Positions 36,089-48,565 of a DNA stretch of 64,000 nucleotides are shown piece after piece. The translations under genes were made by a program, and so were the position numbers. Position 1 is the first letter of the stretch, and the number at the start of each line of letters is the position of its first letter. Origin of the DNA: Nemophila menziesii (Eukaryota > Streptophyta > Magnoliopsida > Boraginales > Hydrophyllaceae); contig JARWIR010000027.1 of assembly GCA_029959085.1 (NCBI GenBank), positions 4,898,001 to 4,962,000 on the forward strand. The letters run 5' to 3'. Under the pieces are notes generated by a model, which had not been told where the DNA came from, searched no databases, and worked only from the letters and a program-made list of their open reading frames with translations.

Positions 36089-36309
36089 GCGATGATGATG
36101 GTGGAGAATGGTCCCGGAGTGGTGGCGGTTTTTGTGTGCAGGAGGGGCTTGGTGGGAAGGTGAGTGTTTACCTTAATTTAGGTTCTTCCCGAGCCCCAAA
36201 CCGGGTTGATGATTGTGAAGAATTGTCCTTGAGTGGCGACCACCGTTTACTTGTTCAGAAGAGCGGCTTGGTGGTGAGCGAAGAGATTTCTTTTTTGTTT
36301 ATTATTTAA
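36089..36309 (-). other. Leader-like segment, copy B
   Basis: Equivalent of 10500-10720; GTGGCGACC here (as in copy C) where copy A has GTGGCTACC. Confidence 0.45.
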
Positions 36310-37048
36310 ATGCGAGTTTGAAGAAATGAAAGATGTGAGAGAAGTTTTTGTGAACCGTGAAAATGAGAGTTATGAGATATAAGTTATATGTTAATATTAG
36401 AATTTAAAATTATGAGAGTTATAAGGAACTTAATGGGGGTAATTATGAATATGAATATAGATTTAAACTTTCAATATTTTATAACAGATAAAACTATTAA
36501 TTTTCTAATAAACAATATTTAAAATAACGGTAAATCACAATATGACAACCTTATATTAATGAAGAATATAAATATAAATATGATTTTGATTTGTTCAAAT
36601 TAAACATAAATTTGTACGTATGCACATGTTCAGACAAATTTGAGTGAAATTTACCATATATAATGTAATGCTTGTGCCATATAATATAGATATAAAAATA
36701 CTAACTAATACTAGAATAAAACTTATATAAGAAATGAACAAGTTTAATATTTTTAAGTAATTATTTGTAGTCTATTGATATATTTTGTAAACATATTAAT
36801 TATAATCAATATTATTAAAATATTAAAATATTAAAATATTTTACTTAATTTTATTAGATATATGAGACCTTAAATTAGAGTAAAACAATTTCTTATATTA
36901 TGATTAAAAATATAAAAAAAAAAATAGTAAGTTAAAAATCTTTTGATACTGAAAAAAAATATTGTTTTTTTAATTGTAAACAAAAGAGAAGAAGAATGTT
37001 GATTTTCGAACTATAAAAAATGCTATCATATAGGGGATTTGAATTCGG

Positions 37049-37356
37049 ATGGCCAGCAGCCGCCTGGAGGACAGCAGATAAGGATGTTCGGGAAGCAGCA
37101 TTGCTTGGAAGGCTCATGTTTCTAGTTCTGGTTCGCGGCAAGAAGGGGAGGTGCAGCGGATGGAACTTGCTGGAAGGGACGATCAAATGCAGGATCAACT
37201 CACGGAAGTGGATGAACGAGGCTTGGCAAGGAATATAGTTGCACAAGGAGCGCAACAAGTGAGCTTATGTCAGAAACAGTGGTGTGGTGATTTGGTAGCG
37301 CGGAAAAGGAAAATAAATATGATCGAACAAAAGTATATTGTGCTTTCATATAGTTA
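37049..37356 (+). pseudogene. Unrecognised coding-like fragment, copy B
   Basis: Equivalent of 11451-11758. The same in-frame TAA is present; the codon before it differs (AGA for AGC). Confidence 0.35.
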
Positions 37357-37362
37357 GCATTT

Positions 37363-37698
37363 ATGGTTGAAAAAAATAACCGGATTTTTTATCCTTTAGC
37401 AAAGAAAAGAACGCATAGTGAACTACGAGCTATTATCTTTAACACGGCAAGTGATTATGCGCTCGCGTGGGCAGTCGAAAGAGATGGCGGGTTAATTGTA
37501 TCGGAAAATATCTTAGGTAAATGGGTTAAACCAGAAATGGGCGTCAAATTGAATGTGGATGGTGCCTATGATGCAGTGAGATCTAAAGATGGTGTAGGTG
37601 GGCTTTTTCGGAATAAGTATGGTGATTATCTAGGGGGGTTTGCAGGGAGTTGCGTATCACTGACTCCTTTTGAAAATTACATGTTTGTGAATCATTGA
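37363..37698 (+). pseudogene. Truncated RNase H-like ORF, copy B
   Basis: Identical 111-codon frame to that at 11765, with the same loss of the second catalytic block. Confidence 0.7.
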
Positions 37699-37774
37699 AA
37701 AGCATCAAAGGCAGAGTAAATCCCAAGTTGCTTATTTATATGTTTGTGAATCATTTGGTGAAAATTACATATAC

Positions 37775-38558
37775 TTGGCTTATATCAATGTCTTAGCGTT
37801 GGAGAAAATGGCAGGACACCTCGGTGAGTATCGCATGAAAAACCCGGCCACTAAACAAGTGCTTTATGTGGTGTGGTTAGTAGGATATGGTTTCATATTG
37901 GGTTTCAATTCGTCAACTAGTAATTATAATTTGATTAGAGTTCATAGCAATGAAGGAAGACCTGATTTAGATATAAGTGTGACAACTTTTGGATATGACA
38001 ATGATGATGCTTGGAGTTTGAAGAGATACCTTGATATTACTCACATGAGTGGAGGAAATAGATCAATATGTTGTACATGTAACAATGACCTCTTTTACAT
38101 TTTAAGTTTTTGCTATGATGAATTATCGAAATCAGATATAATTAGATCAACTTTTGACGGCAAAAACGCCATGAACATCAAGTTCCCTCAGAATCAGAGT
38201 TTTCTATCATCTGAAATAACTCTATTTCAGGCATTTATTGATCCTGATCATGGTAAGCTCTCAATCAGGTTCATAATTGAACAAGAGCTCCATATGGTCA
38301 GAGAAAAAGATTATTGCTTTGGATTTTATGAATGATTATTCAGATCCAGATTCTATTACTGTGCTTCATTATTGGCCATCAAAGAGTCAAATGCATATTT
38401 CTATCAATAATCATCTTCTGCAATATGATATTCACTCCAAAAAGTCTACATGTTTAGCCGAGGCACCCCTGGGGGAAACGGTTTTGTACCAACTAGTTCC
38501 ATCTTTAGTATTCCTCAAAGGAATGCATTATGAAGATTTGTTGAATCTTAGCCTATGA
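37775..38558 (+). pseudogene. F-box-associated pseudogene, copy B
   Basis: Same two overlapping frames and the same frameshift as at 12177-12960. No difference that would restore function. Confidence 0.75.
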
Positions 38559-39119
38559 TTATCTTTTATAATGGTTTGTTAGTAATTTTATATTCTCCTA
38601 TTTAAAATTTATAAATTATGTATTATTGCGATTGTTTATATATATGTTTTTCTTATTGACCATGCTTAAGCAACATCTACTTATACTATTTCAGGGTCAT
38701 CTATGCCCGAGTTGAAATATTTAAATGACTGCCAACATATATCATTTGGCTGGTCCAAGCAAAGTCAAAGGTTTGAAATTCAGCACAGAGAAGGGCGAAC
38801 ATATACAATAATGGATGACTATATCTACCATATATAGGATCACTCTCCTAACTTCTTTAAACATCAAGGATTTGGCTTCTGTTGAGGAGAAAGTTGTCTA
38901 TGTGATTGTCCCATATGTTTTGACAAGTTAGTCCTTTGTCTCTAAAACGTACATATATGGGACCATCTCTTTCACACAACCTTCCTCCGTGGGAGCTACT
39001 GCAGTTAGTTTTGTACTTGGCACGTACTTCAACTCATACTTTTGGTAAGAAAGGCATTTTTGGCAAACCATTTCAGGTCATCAGTCACATTGTATTGTAA
39101 CTTGCTTAACTAAAAATAT

Positions 39120-39447
39120 ATGGACAGCAATATAGCTTTTTCAGCGCTTTGTTGGTCAGAGAGAGTGATACACTGGAAGAATAGGTTGGTGTTTTCAGGT
39201 TCAACAAATTATATTTCTTGGCAGAAAGTTATGAGTAAGTGTTGTTCAGATCTCCAAAACTTCCATATATTTTCCCCAAGCAACTCACCATTTTTTCCTT
39301 GGTTAAAAGACTCGCAACTACACGTAGAGGCAATGAAAAGAGATGAAATAAGAAATCAACCACGTCTTTCCCTGCTTCCGCAAAAATGACTCGTTTTCCT
39401 TTCCTGTCAATGAGAAGTCGTAAACTCACTTTGTTTGTTGATGCCAT
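39120..39447 (-). pseudogene. DUF674 pseudogene (minus strand), copy B
   Basis: Equivalent of 13522-13849, with the same internal TAA. Confidence 0.8.
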
Positions 39448-39465
39448 CTTACCATAGATTAGCAT

Positions 39466-40777
39466 AACTTGTTGATTTTTTCTTGTTTATAAAAGATTGA
39501 GCAGGTTCATGAAATTTAATTGGAAAATAGTTAGGTTGTGATGCTTTGGATTTTATAATTAATATGTATAGGATAAATAAATTTTGACTGCAGGCATATT
39601 TATTTCCCAAAGAGATTACTAACTAAATGAAATATGTTGGTCGGGTGAAAAAGAAATCAAGGATCAAATAATTTTTTTTATTATTACATCCGAGGTCTTA
39701 TGACCGATTAAATGAATCTAACACCTACAGATTACCCACAAAGGAGAACGAGACGTGGAGGTAAATGACTTCATACGCATGGTAAACAAAGGTTGAAACA
39801 GATAAATATTCTATAACTATTGAGTATTCTGTAATTTCATGTTATCGATGTTATGCTTTTCATGGTAGACAAAGAACACGGAAAAGGAATGAGTTTTGGC
39901 AAACACCATAATTTATCCAACATGCATTTGCCTGGTAATATTACATACTTTAATTGTTTTATTGAGATTTAAATGAGATGATTAAACATAGTAAATAAAT
40001 AATAACATTTATGGTCATATGCACAAAACTTTTTTGTTAATAACAGAGTTAGATGAAATAAAAATATTGGTAATAACACTTCAAGCATAACAACAAGGAT
40101 TACTAATACACATTTTTGCCGGTCTTTGTAAAAGACTATTTAGTCGATCCTAATGGCGTATGAAAGGTAATTGTCCATTGCAACTCGATCTCCCCAAAAC
40201 ATGAGAACAAGATAGGATCAAAAACATAAATCTTTGCAATCGTATATAGATATTATTTAGTATAACATGTATGGAAGGTTGAGGATCCGGCTTCCACAAG
40301 TACATATTAACACACAAAAAATCACCTCTACAAGTACATTGCTTGTGGAGTTTTTTTGTTACTGTGGGAAAAACACTACTCCATCGTCGGTGCTTGGGGA
40401 AATACTCATACAATGCAAAAGTAATCAATGAGATAAGAGCAATGATAGTGAGAAAGTTGTTGCGGTACGTTAAATATTCTAGTGAATTGAACTAGACCAA
40501 ATAATTTTTAATTATTAATGGTTTAACGGATATGTAACTGGATGTTAATAATAGACGTAATTTTGATAATTTGATGTGATGTGAATGGTAAGTTGTTATG
40601 ATGGATTATTATATATTGTCTAAAATGAAGGTTTTTTAGGTAGTTAATCAGCAAAATAATTGAGTGGACCATTTATTTCACTTAGTATTAGTTAAACCAC
40701 TAAGTATTTTCAGGAAAATTTAATACTCTGTAAATAACTCTTAGTTTAATCATTAATTAGTTGACTATACTAATGGA
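39466..40777. other. Noncoding interval, copy B
   Basis: Nothing recognised. It carries several copy-specific substitutions (for example at about 40,041, 40,138, 40,191 and 40,311). Confidence 0.5.
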
Positions 40778-42238
40778 TTCATTGAGTACTCATCAAATCG
40801 CAAGTGTATGGGTCGTTCAAGTAATATTTCGATAAACAAGATTTCGTTCTCATGGATTGAACTTGTATAATTCACGTGTTCAATGAATAAGTAGTAGTAA
40901 TTGCTAATACAGAAAAATAAAATATAAAAAATATTTGTTTGGTTTTGTTTATAAGCTACTAAACGCAAGAAAATAAAGCAACTACTAAAGTAAAGACTAA
41001 AAGATTAGATGCAGATAAAAGATATACTTGAGTCTCGCTAGGGAATCACCTAAATTAACAATCTAATGCATTCATTTTTAGGGTAAAGCTAGTAATTAAT
41101 ATTAGTCGGGATTCTACAATCTCATAACTCCCGTCAGGGTAGACTTAGGAGCTATCCTACAGTATTACGAACCCCGTCAGGACGATTATATGCTACGTTC
41201 AGATGATTAACTGAATTACAAGATTGGCTACGCAGTTAGTCGAGCCCGTGAGGATCATTGACGAACACCACGCGTTTCTATCCTAGTTTCGTAATTAAAC
41301 CCACATCAAGGTGATCACCGCCACTAGTGAATAGCCTAATTACTAATACCTACCCTTGATTCGCGACGTCAATGTTAGTAAATAAATATAAAGATAGAAT
41401 CAATATGTAATTATGCGACTTAATTTAAATTAATATAGTCCCAAATTAGAAAGACATTAAATTAGAAACTAAGATTCATCCCCAAGATATGAGTATCAAG
41501 TCATTTAAGTTTAGCTCATAATTAAATACATAAAGGAAAAGAAACTAGAAATATACAAGTTTCATAAAAAGAGAAATAAAATAAAGAAGGACCTAATTAG
41601 GAGAAGGATTTGAGATGTTGTTGGAGGAAGAAAGACTTCTCTAGCTTCTGCTCTTGACTCTTTCTTTTGACGCTCTCCCCGAAGATGATTTAATTTGAAG
41701 AATAAATTGAGAGATTATGAATAAAGAGGTCTAAAAGGGCTTATATAGATAGTGAGAATGGATTAGGTCTAATCTTGTACTTAATTAAGTAATTTAAAGT
41801 ACATGTCCGATTGCTAACATAAAGGCACAACTTTCTCTTTTAGATCTCCAGGTCTGAATTAGTACCTATCTGGCTCGAAATTAGAAATTAGTAACAGCTA
41901 TCCAGATTTTTATCACTTTTTGTCAATTCTTCGAGTGGTACTTTCTCTATTTTGACCTCTCCTCTTGATCTAAGACTTTAAACTTCACTTCTCCTCCTCA
42001 TCTTGGTTCTTCATAGCATCCATGTACCTAAGAAATTTATACTAAAAACAAACAACATAACGCACAAAAGTTCTAAAAATGCAAATAACATAATTCCAAG
42101 GGGAGAAAGTGCAATATATTAAAATAAGTATAAAAGTCTATCTAATAAGTCCAATTTCTACCTAAAAATAAGTCTCATAAGGGAATATATTTATAACAAT
42201 ACGGGAAACGTCAAGGAGAAATTTGTGCTTGAATCGTT
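40778..42238. mobile_element. Unclassified noncoding plant repeat, copy B
   Basis: Equivalent of 15181-16640. Confidence 0.4.
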
Positions 42239-42787
42239 ATGAAAGATGGTAGATTACATTCGTTGAGCAAAGTCAATACATTTGTATACTGCATTGGTGT
42301 GAGTAACAGAGGGTAGATAGTGTGTGTTTTACTTTCCCCTAATTATCCCCTAGCAACATTATTATAAGCTGAACGAGTGTTGCCTTTGTGGACGTGATGC
42401 CAAATACGATATCCAATTAATTTACAACATATCGCGTTTGTGTGTCCATGACTAGGAAAACCAAAGTTAAGACAATGGTAATTTGAAGGTCTTTTGCATC
42501 CATTATTGTGACTGAATATGGTGTTTTGTTATGGCTGCAGGTAAGTACTGGATACGACAACTATTGATGGGGAAAAATTGTATACAACACGTGTCGACAA
42601 AGTCAAAAGATAAAGTGCAGCATGTTGTTTTAGTGAGGATATAGAGACCACCACTTCTCTTTGTTTCTCTTCCTAGATAATAAGGTTATATGTGTTATTC
42701 AAAGAGGGAAGTTGATAATTGAGTACAATCTGACCTCAAATTGCTGAATAAAAGTTGTTAACATTCATTATAAACCAAAGAACATGC

Positions 42788-43220
42788 TAACCATTAGGTT
42801 ATGGTTTTGAAAAGTGAAACTGATGGTTAAAACCGTTAGGTTATGGTTTCAGATAAAAATAACACTGACTAACTGAAAACTGTTTATTACCATATATAAT
42901 TTCATATTCAATAATAATCTAGGTTAAATTAGATATATTAAAATTCTAAAATTAAAATCCAAATACTAGATTTAACCAATTAATTAATAAAAATAATCTA
43001 GTTTGATTTTATAAATATTAATATAATTATTATTAAATTCTCATTTTGTTATGGTTAAAAAACGCAAAACCGTTTAGAAAAGCAAAACCGAATAATGCGG
43101 TTATGGTTTTGAAATGTGTAACCGATGGTTAAAAGCGTTAGGATATGGTTTTTATAAAATAAACGGTTACGGTTATGGTTTCGATATTTATGCAAAAAAC
43201 CTGACTGTTTCCATCCCTAG
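42788..43220 (-). mobile_element. hAT-like remnant, copy B
   Basis: Equivalent of 17190-17622; unchanged by eye. The TAA/TTA microsatellite follows at 43571-43629. Confidence 0.4.
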
Positions 43221-44039
43221 ATATATGTGATACGACTCCATAAATTATAGTTCTCCGTAAGAGGTTGGAAAACAAGGCCAATGTCGGACATATCAAAGGT
43301 GTTATGATGATATAGGTCTTGTCGTGGGACGTTTGTTTTTTAAACGAGTGTGGTGGTGTTTTAGACTAAAACGTGGAAGTCTTAGGGAAGATTTGTCATG
43401 GCGTCTCTTGGAAGAATTCGAGAAAAGGTTATGATCTGTATCTCTTGATTCGATTGTATAAATTGTATCCAAGGTGAAATATTTTGGCAGAGTGAGAATT
43501 TAAAGGTTCTAAACAAACCTTAAAATGACCCTTATTTTGGTATAATGATATAAATATTATTACTTGCCAAACAAAAATAATTATAATAATAATAATTATT
43601 ATTATTATAATTATAATAATAATAATAATAAATTCCACGACTACAAAACAATTTCAGTTCTAGAAGAAGAAATATGAAAATATTAACTTAAAAATATTTT
43701 TGTTAAAATGATAGATTATTATGCAAAACACAGGAGACAATTTGGTCTCTTTGAAGATACACGAGTATATTTACAACTTTTGCATGGTATAAGATCCGAA
43801 ATTAATCTGTGGCGCTCTAAGTTTTCCGAAAGTCATCTTAGACATTTTTGGAGTTAGTCCATATGTTGTGTACAAAAGAGAATTTAGAAGGGTGCATGTT
43901 TATTTTAATAATTAGTTTTTGACCCTCTAAATTCTCATTGTTATAAGTTAATATTGAGTCATCTTATTAAAACTTGATGATTTTCTAGTCTTGCATATAT
44001 CTTTTGCCTAGCCTGCAAAGACTTATTGCTGGTGCAATC

Positions 44040-44208
44040 ATGGATCCTTCACCTACCAAACTAAGCTTGAAACTTCTTATAGACAAAAAAAAGACCACGG
44101 AGTCCTTTTCGCCGAAGTTGAAAAAGACTACGTTGATTTCCATTTCCACATACTTTCTTATCCTTGAGATTCTGTTATAAATTTATGGAAGTATAGAAAC
44201 ACAATATA
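44040..44208 (+). pseudogene. DUF674 fragment (plus strand) with 22-bp deletion, copy B
   Basis: Same as 18442-18632 but the 22 bp after GTTATAAA are missing (join at about 44,181). The deletion ends share AAA, so it looks like a short microhomology deletion that postdates the tandem duplication, or an insertion-free difference between haplotypes. Confidence 0.7.
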
Positions 44209-44772
44209 TATCTATATTATATTTCGAAGTTTTTCCTACGGTCTTGATTTACCCACTTAAGTGGTGGCCAGGATCGATTTTGGGAAAACATAAGTTGTGG
44301 CTAGGATCGAGGCAAAACATAAGTGGTGGCCAGGATCGATTCTGACCCCACTTATCATTAATCACTACAATTTTTTATTTTATTTTAACACCTCACAACT
44401 CTTAAACCTAATCCATCACTCTCACCCGTTAACTCCTTCCTTCAAGAAAAACGTTGCTCGAGGACCATTCTCCAACATCAAGCAAACCGCGGCCGCCAGG
44501 AGGACCATTCTCCACCATATTCACATCTTCACACTTGCCTTTCCACCAAGATGATGCTCTGCCGCTTCAAAAACGCCGCCGCTCGAGGACCATTCTCACC
44601 TTCGGGTAACATCTTTCCCCTCTTCTTTTATTCTTCAATTTCATCTTCTTAGCTCTTAAAACCCTTACAAAAACCTCTTCTGCTTCCTCTTTTCTTCCAA
44701 TCATCAATGGCTATTCTCGATGATTCTCTGTTTGGCTCCATACCATGTTTAGCAACATGAAAGGCAAAAACA

Positions 44773-45036
44773 ATGAATGGTTCGTTATTACCAAACCAAC
44801 AAATGGCGGACGACAAAACGATGAACCAAACAAGGCCTAAGACAAAGATTGTGTGCACTTTGGGACCTGCATCAAGATCTTTGGAGATGATAGAGAAGCT
44901 TTTGAAAGCTGGTATGAACGTTGATCGATTCAACTTCTCCCATGGAACTCATGAGTATCATCAACAGACTCTTGATAATTTTCGTCTGGCTATGCGTAAT
45001 ACTGGGATACTATGTGCTGTTATGTTTGATACTAAG
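44773..45036 (+). pseudogene. Pyruvate kinase first-exon fragment, copy B
   Basis: Identical to the copy A fragment except GCT to GAT, giving NVDRFNFSHG instead of the near-invariant NVARFNFSHG beside the active-site Arg. The change is what one expects in an unconstrained fragment. Confidence 0.9.
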
Positions 45037-45493
45037 GTCTTTCCTTATCTCTTCTTTTTCAAGTTCATTTTTTACCATGTTGTTCTTTTTGATAATTTAA
45101 ATGAAGACGAATCAAATTAACAGTTACACCATTAATTATTTTTGTTTAATTTCGAGGAGACTTTAACCGTGCAATTTTTGCAGATTTTAGGGACCTACAG
45201 TGAAATTTTTGCATATTTTAGGGACCTACAGTTCAATTTTGGATAATATAGGATCTTCAGTGCACTTCTCCATTGGAAATGCTATTCCAGGCCGAATATA
45301 TGGTGCAAATCCTCTTGACAATAGAGATGGGAATGGTGGTGATAGGTATTAATTACCAATATTTGTAGAGTTAGATAGAATTACACCCCCTCCATGCCTA
45401 TATATTTTTGAATTAACCGTTTTTTAATGTTTGCTAATATGATACAGATTTGCAATCCTTTCATTGTTGTTTTGCAGATAGTTATGAACCGCG

Positions 45494-45759
45494 GGCAAAA
45501 CTAAAAGCCAAGGGAAGCTTTTGAACTTTTCGATACTGATGGCTCTGGTAATTATCTATTTTTAATCTCTTTTACCCCAATATTTACGTAACTTTATATT
45601 TTCCTTATTTTATTTGTCTAGGCACTATCGATTCCGAGGAGTTAAATGTCGCAATGAGGTTTGTAAATTGTAATTTTCTTACATACGTGTTAATTGATAG
45701 TTCTGAACGTTCTAATTCATGATTATTATAAGGCCCTTGGATTTGAAATGACTGGAGAG
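45494..45759 (+). pseudogene. Centrin fragment, copy B
   Basis: Same three exon pieces as at 19918-20183. One substitution turns MTEE into MTGE in the third piece. Confidence 0.85.
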
Positions 45760-46307
45760 GTAAAAACATATTCTTTTTTTATGTGTGCTATTATAATACA
45801 GATTTGCAATCCTTTCTTTGTTGGTTTGCATATAGTTATGAACCTGTTATGTTCATTGATGGAAACCAAAACAAGCCTTGATAACCAGGTTAGTAATATC
45901 TGAGTAATAGTTAACTATACTGTAAGAATAATACAGGTTTGGAAAATATGAATATTAAGCTTGCTTGCCTGAATAATTTTGCAGGAAAAGGAGTTGATAT
46001 AAAGAAGAGGTATTGTAATGAAATTAAAGGTGTTGAATATGTTATGACGTTGGAAGCCTTATACCGTAGAACGGATTATTATTTTTTTGGCGTGAGATCT
46101 CAACAAAAATCAGGTGAACGATTATGTTAATAACTATGATCTTAATTGCACTATTGGTCCCTGTATTGATTATGCTATAAAAAAGAGATAAAGAGGCTAA
46201 ATGAGTTATTTACCCATTGCTAAGCGGTATGGATTATGCTTTTTATATTTTCTGTGGAAGATGCGAAGTTGGGCTTCTTTAACAGGCACTACTGTTAAAC
46301 TATGCAG

Positions 46308-46923
46308 AAGTTTTTTGTTATTGATTCTGGTACTGGAACTATAGAATAGGTTTTGCACTTGGAATAATGCTTTTAGGGTGAGATTTTATAAATTTAGATT
46401 ATATTAAATTTTTTTATTAGTATTAATATTTGTTTGTTTGTATGTTAGGCTCCCATGGGAAGTTACGGGAGTGATGTTAGCAGATACTATAGATGGTTAC
46501 AAAAAAAGGAGAGTTTAATTTCTGAATTTTTCAAAAAATTTAATTCGTCTCTTGATGAACAATTAGTGAGCAGAATGAATGGTGGAACTGTGGATTGGGT
46601 AGAGCGTAGCTCTCCAAGAAAGTAATTTTTGTGTTTCTTTTTAATACCGTTTATTTTTTGTGGAAAAGATGGTTAAATAATTTATTTGTTGTCCAGATTT
46701 GGGAATATATTGAGAAATGAAATGAAAGAATGTCAAAAGATAGCGCACAAACTGGTGTTTTAGTGGACCCAATGTATCCGCTTGGGAAACGGCAACAAGT
46801 CTTAGCCATGGAGATGTGAAAGTGGTAATGATTCATACTGGAGGGACTCTTGGAATGTTTGGACTTGCACAACGCTACACATCTTATTTTCAAATGCTTG
46901 ATGTTAATGATGGTACAAAATGA
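46308..46923 (+). pseudogene. D-cysteine desulfhydrase-like 3' fragment, copy B
   Basis: Same exon pieces, splice phases, frameshifts and terminal TGA (46921-46923) as at 20732-21347. Confidence 0.65.
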
Positions 46924-47705
46924 GTACCTTTCATGAATGCTGCGTCTTTCACTTAGAGATATGTTTAGTTTTGTAAATTGTTATGTTTTGGAATAATATT
47001 TTTAGTCTCATTTGTGGAAAATAGTAACGATGTAAAATAAACTAAACTCTTCATTAACTATTGCCTTGAATGAAGTTTGTAAGATGATGGATCGCTAAAA
47101 GATTATTATTAGATAAGGATTCTTAACCTTGGGGTATAATCCAAATTCTGAAGAATGAAAATGGTTAAACTATCAACTATTTAATCGAGATTCAGTTATT
47201 GAAACTGGTGTAGCATTTTATTCATTAATGGCATAATAATAAGTTAAACAATATCATTTTACAAACACACTCTGAAATTATTGTTGACAATTAGCATCAA
47301 AGTTTATTTTATTGCTGAATGCAGAGTTATAAACTCATGCTGAAAGAGTAGTGCGCCCGGTTGAGTCCGTGCAGCATCGGTACATGAGAAACCTGTCCAT
47401 TGGACGTTCACATTCAGGTCACGTAACACTCGGTGGGGCCTGAGCAGCTGTACCAGGATAAAACAAGCGGCTACAATGATGTTTAGGGTGGTGATCACGA
47501 AGTTTAGGATTAAGCTTAATTCTTAATTTAAGCTTAATTCTAATTTAAGCTTAATTCTTAATTTAAGCTTAATTCTGATCATATACATTTTCTAATTTAT
47601 ATCATTCCCTATATTAAGTAATTCTAATCTTAATTCTTAATTTAAGCTTAATTCTTGCAAGTCTAATCTTCATATTTCGTAAGCTTAATTCTTGCAAGTT
47701 TAATT

Positions 47706-48446
47706 CTCGTTTAACCTTAACTTTAATCTTAACCTTAAATCTTACACCCTAAACATTACCTTGACATTGAACCTTAAACCTTGACAACCTTATCTTCATC
47801 TTCACTTTAACCTTAACCCTTGAATCTCAAGACTTAACCTTTACATTTACCTTCATCTTAAGTTTAACCTAACCATAACCTTAACCTTGAAGTTAAAACT
47901 TAACCTTAATCTTGAACCTTAAACCTTGAACCTTGAACCTTGAACCTTCAACCTTGAACCTTGAACCTTCAACCTTGAACCTTCAACCTTGAACCTTGAA
48001 CCTTAAACATTAAACCTTAAACCTTAAACCTTAAACCTTAAACCTTAACTTTAAACGTAACCTTAACTTTAAACCTTAACCTTAACTTTCATCTTAAATG
48101 TTACCTTAACCTTAAACATAGAAAGAATCATCGCGCTAATATTCGACCTTAAACTGGAATTTTGTTAAACCTTAAACGTTTAATCTTGAACCTTAACTCT
48201 AACTTAACCTTAATTTTAAAGTTAAATTTAACCTTAACCTTGACTTAAAATTTAACCTTAACCTTGACTTAAAATTTAACCTTAGCCCTTAACTTTAACC
48301 TTAAAATTAACCTCATCCTTAACCTTGACCTAAACCTTAACCCTAATTTTAACTTTAAACTCAACCTTACCTTAACCTAACCTTCTTATTGATGAGAAAC
48401 AAAAGAAAAATCTTAACCCTAACTTTAACCTTGACCTTCACCCTTG
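47706..48446 (+). repeat. Degenerate heptamer array, copy B
   Basis: Equivalent of 22130-22870; one unit differs (CCTTGAA where copy A has CCTTCAA). Preceded by the TTTAAGCTTAATTCT minisatellite at 47510-47686. Confidence 0.85.
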
Positions 48447-48490
48447 GAACCTATGTTCAATTTCCGTTAACAAAACAAATTTTTTCTTCA

Positions 48491-48517
48491 GTGTCTTCAA
48501 ACACGGGTTTTACCTAG
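48491..48517 (+). mobile_element. Helitron-type 3' terminus, copy B
   Basis: Identical to 22915-22941; followed by (TA)n 48518-48564. Confidence 0.65.
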
Positions 48518-48519
48518 TA

Positions 48520-48564
<45 letters not shown>

Positions 48565-48565
<1 letters not shown>

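Larger units (their letters stand above)
44257..48517 (+). mobile_element. Probable gene-capturing Helitron, copy B
   Basis: Equivalent of 18681-22941 with the same three gene fragments, heptamer array (47706-48446) and 3' terminus. Confidence 0.55.
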
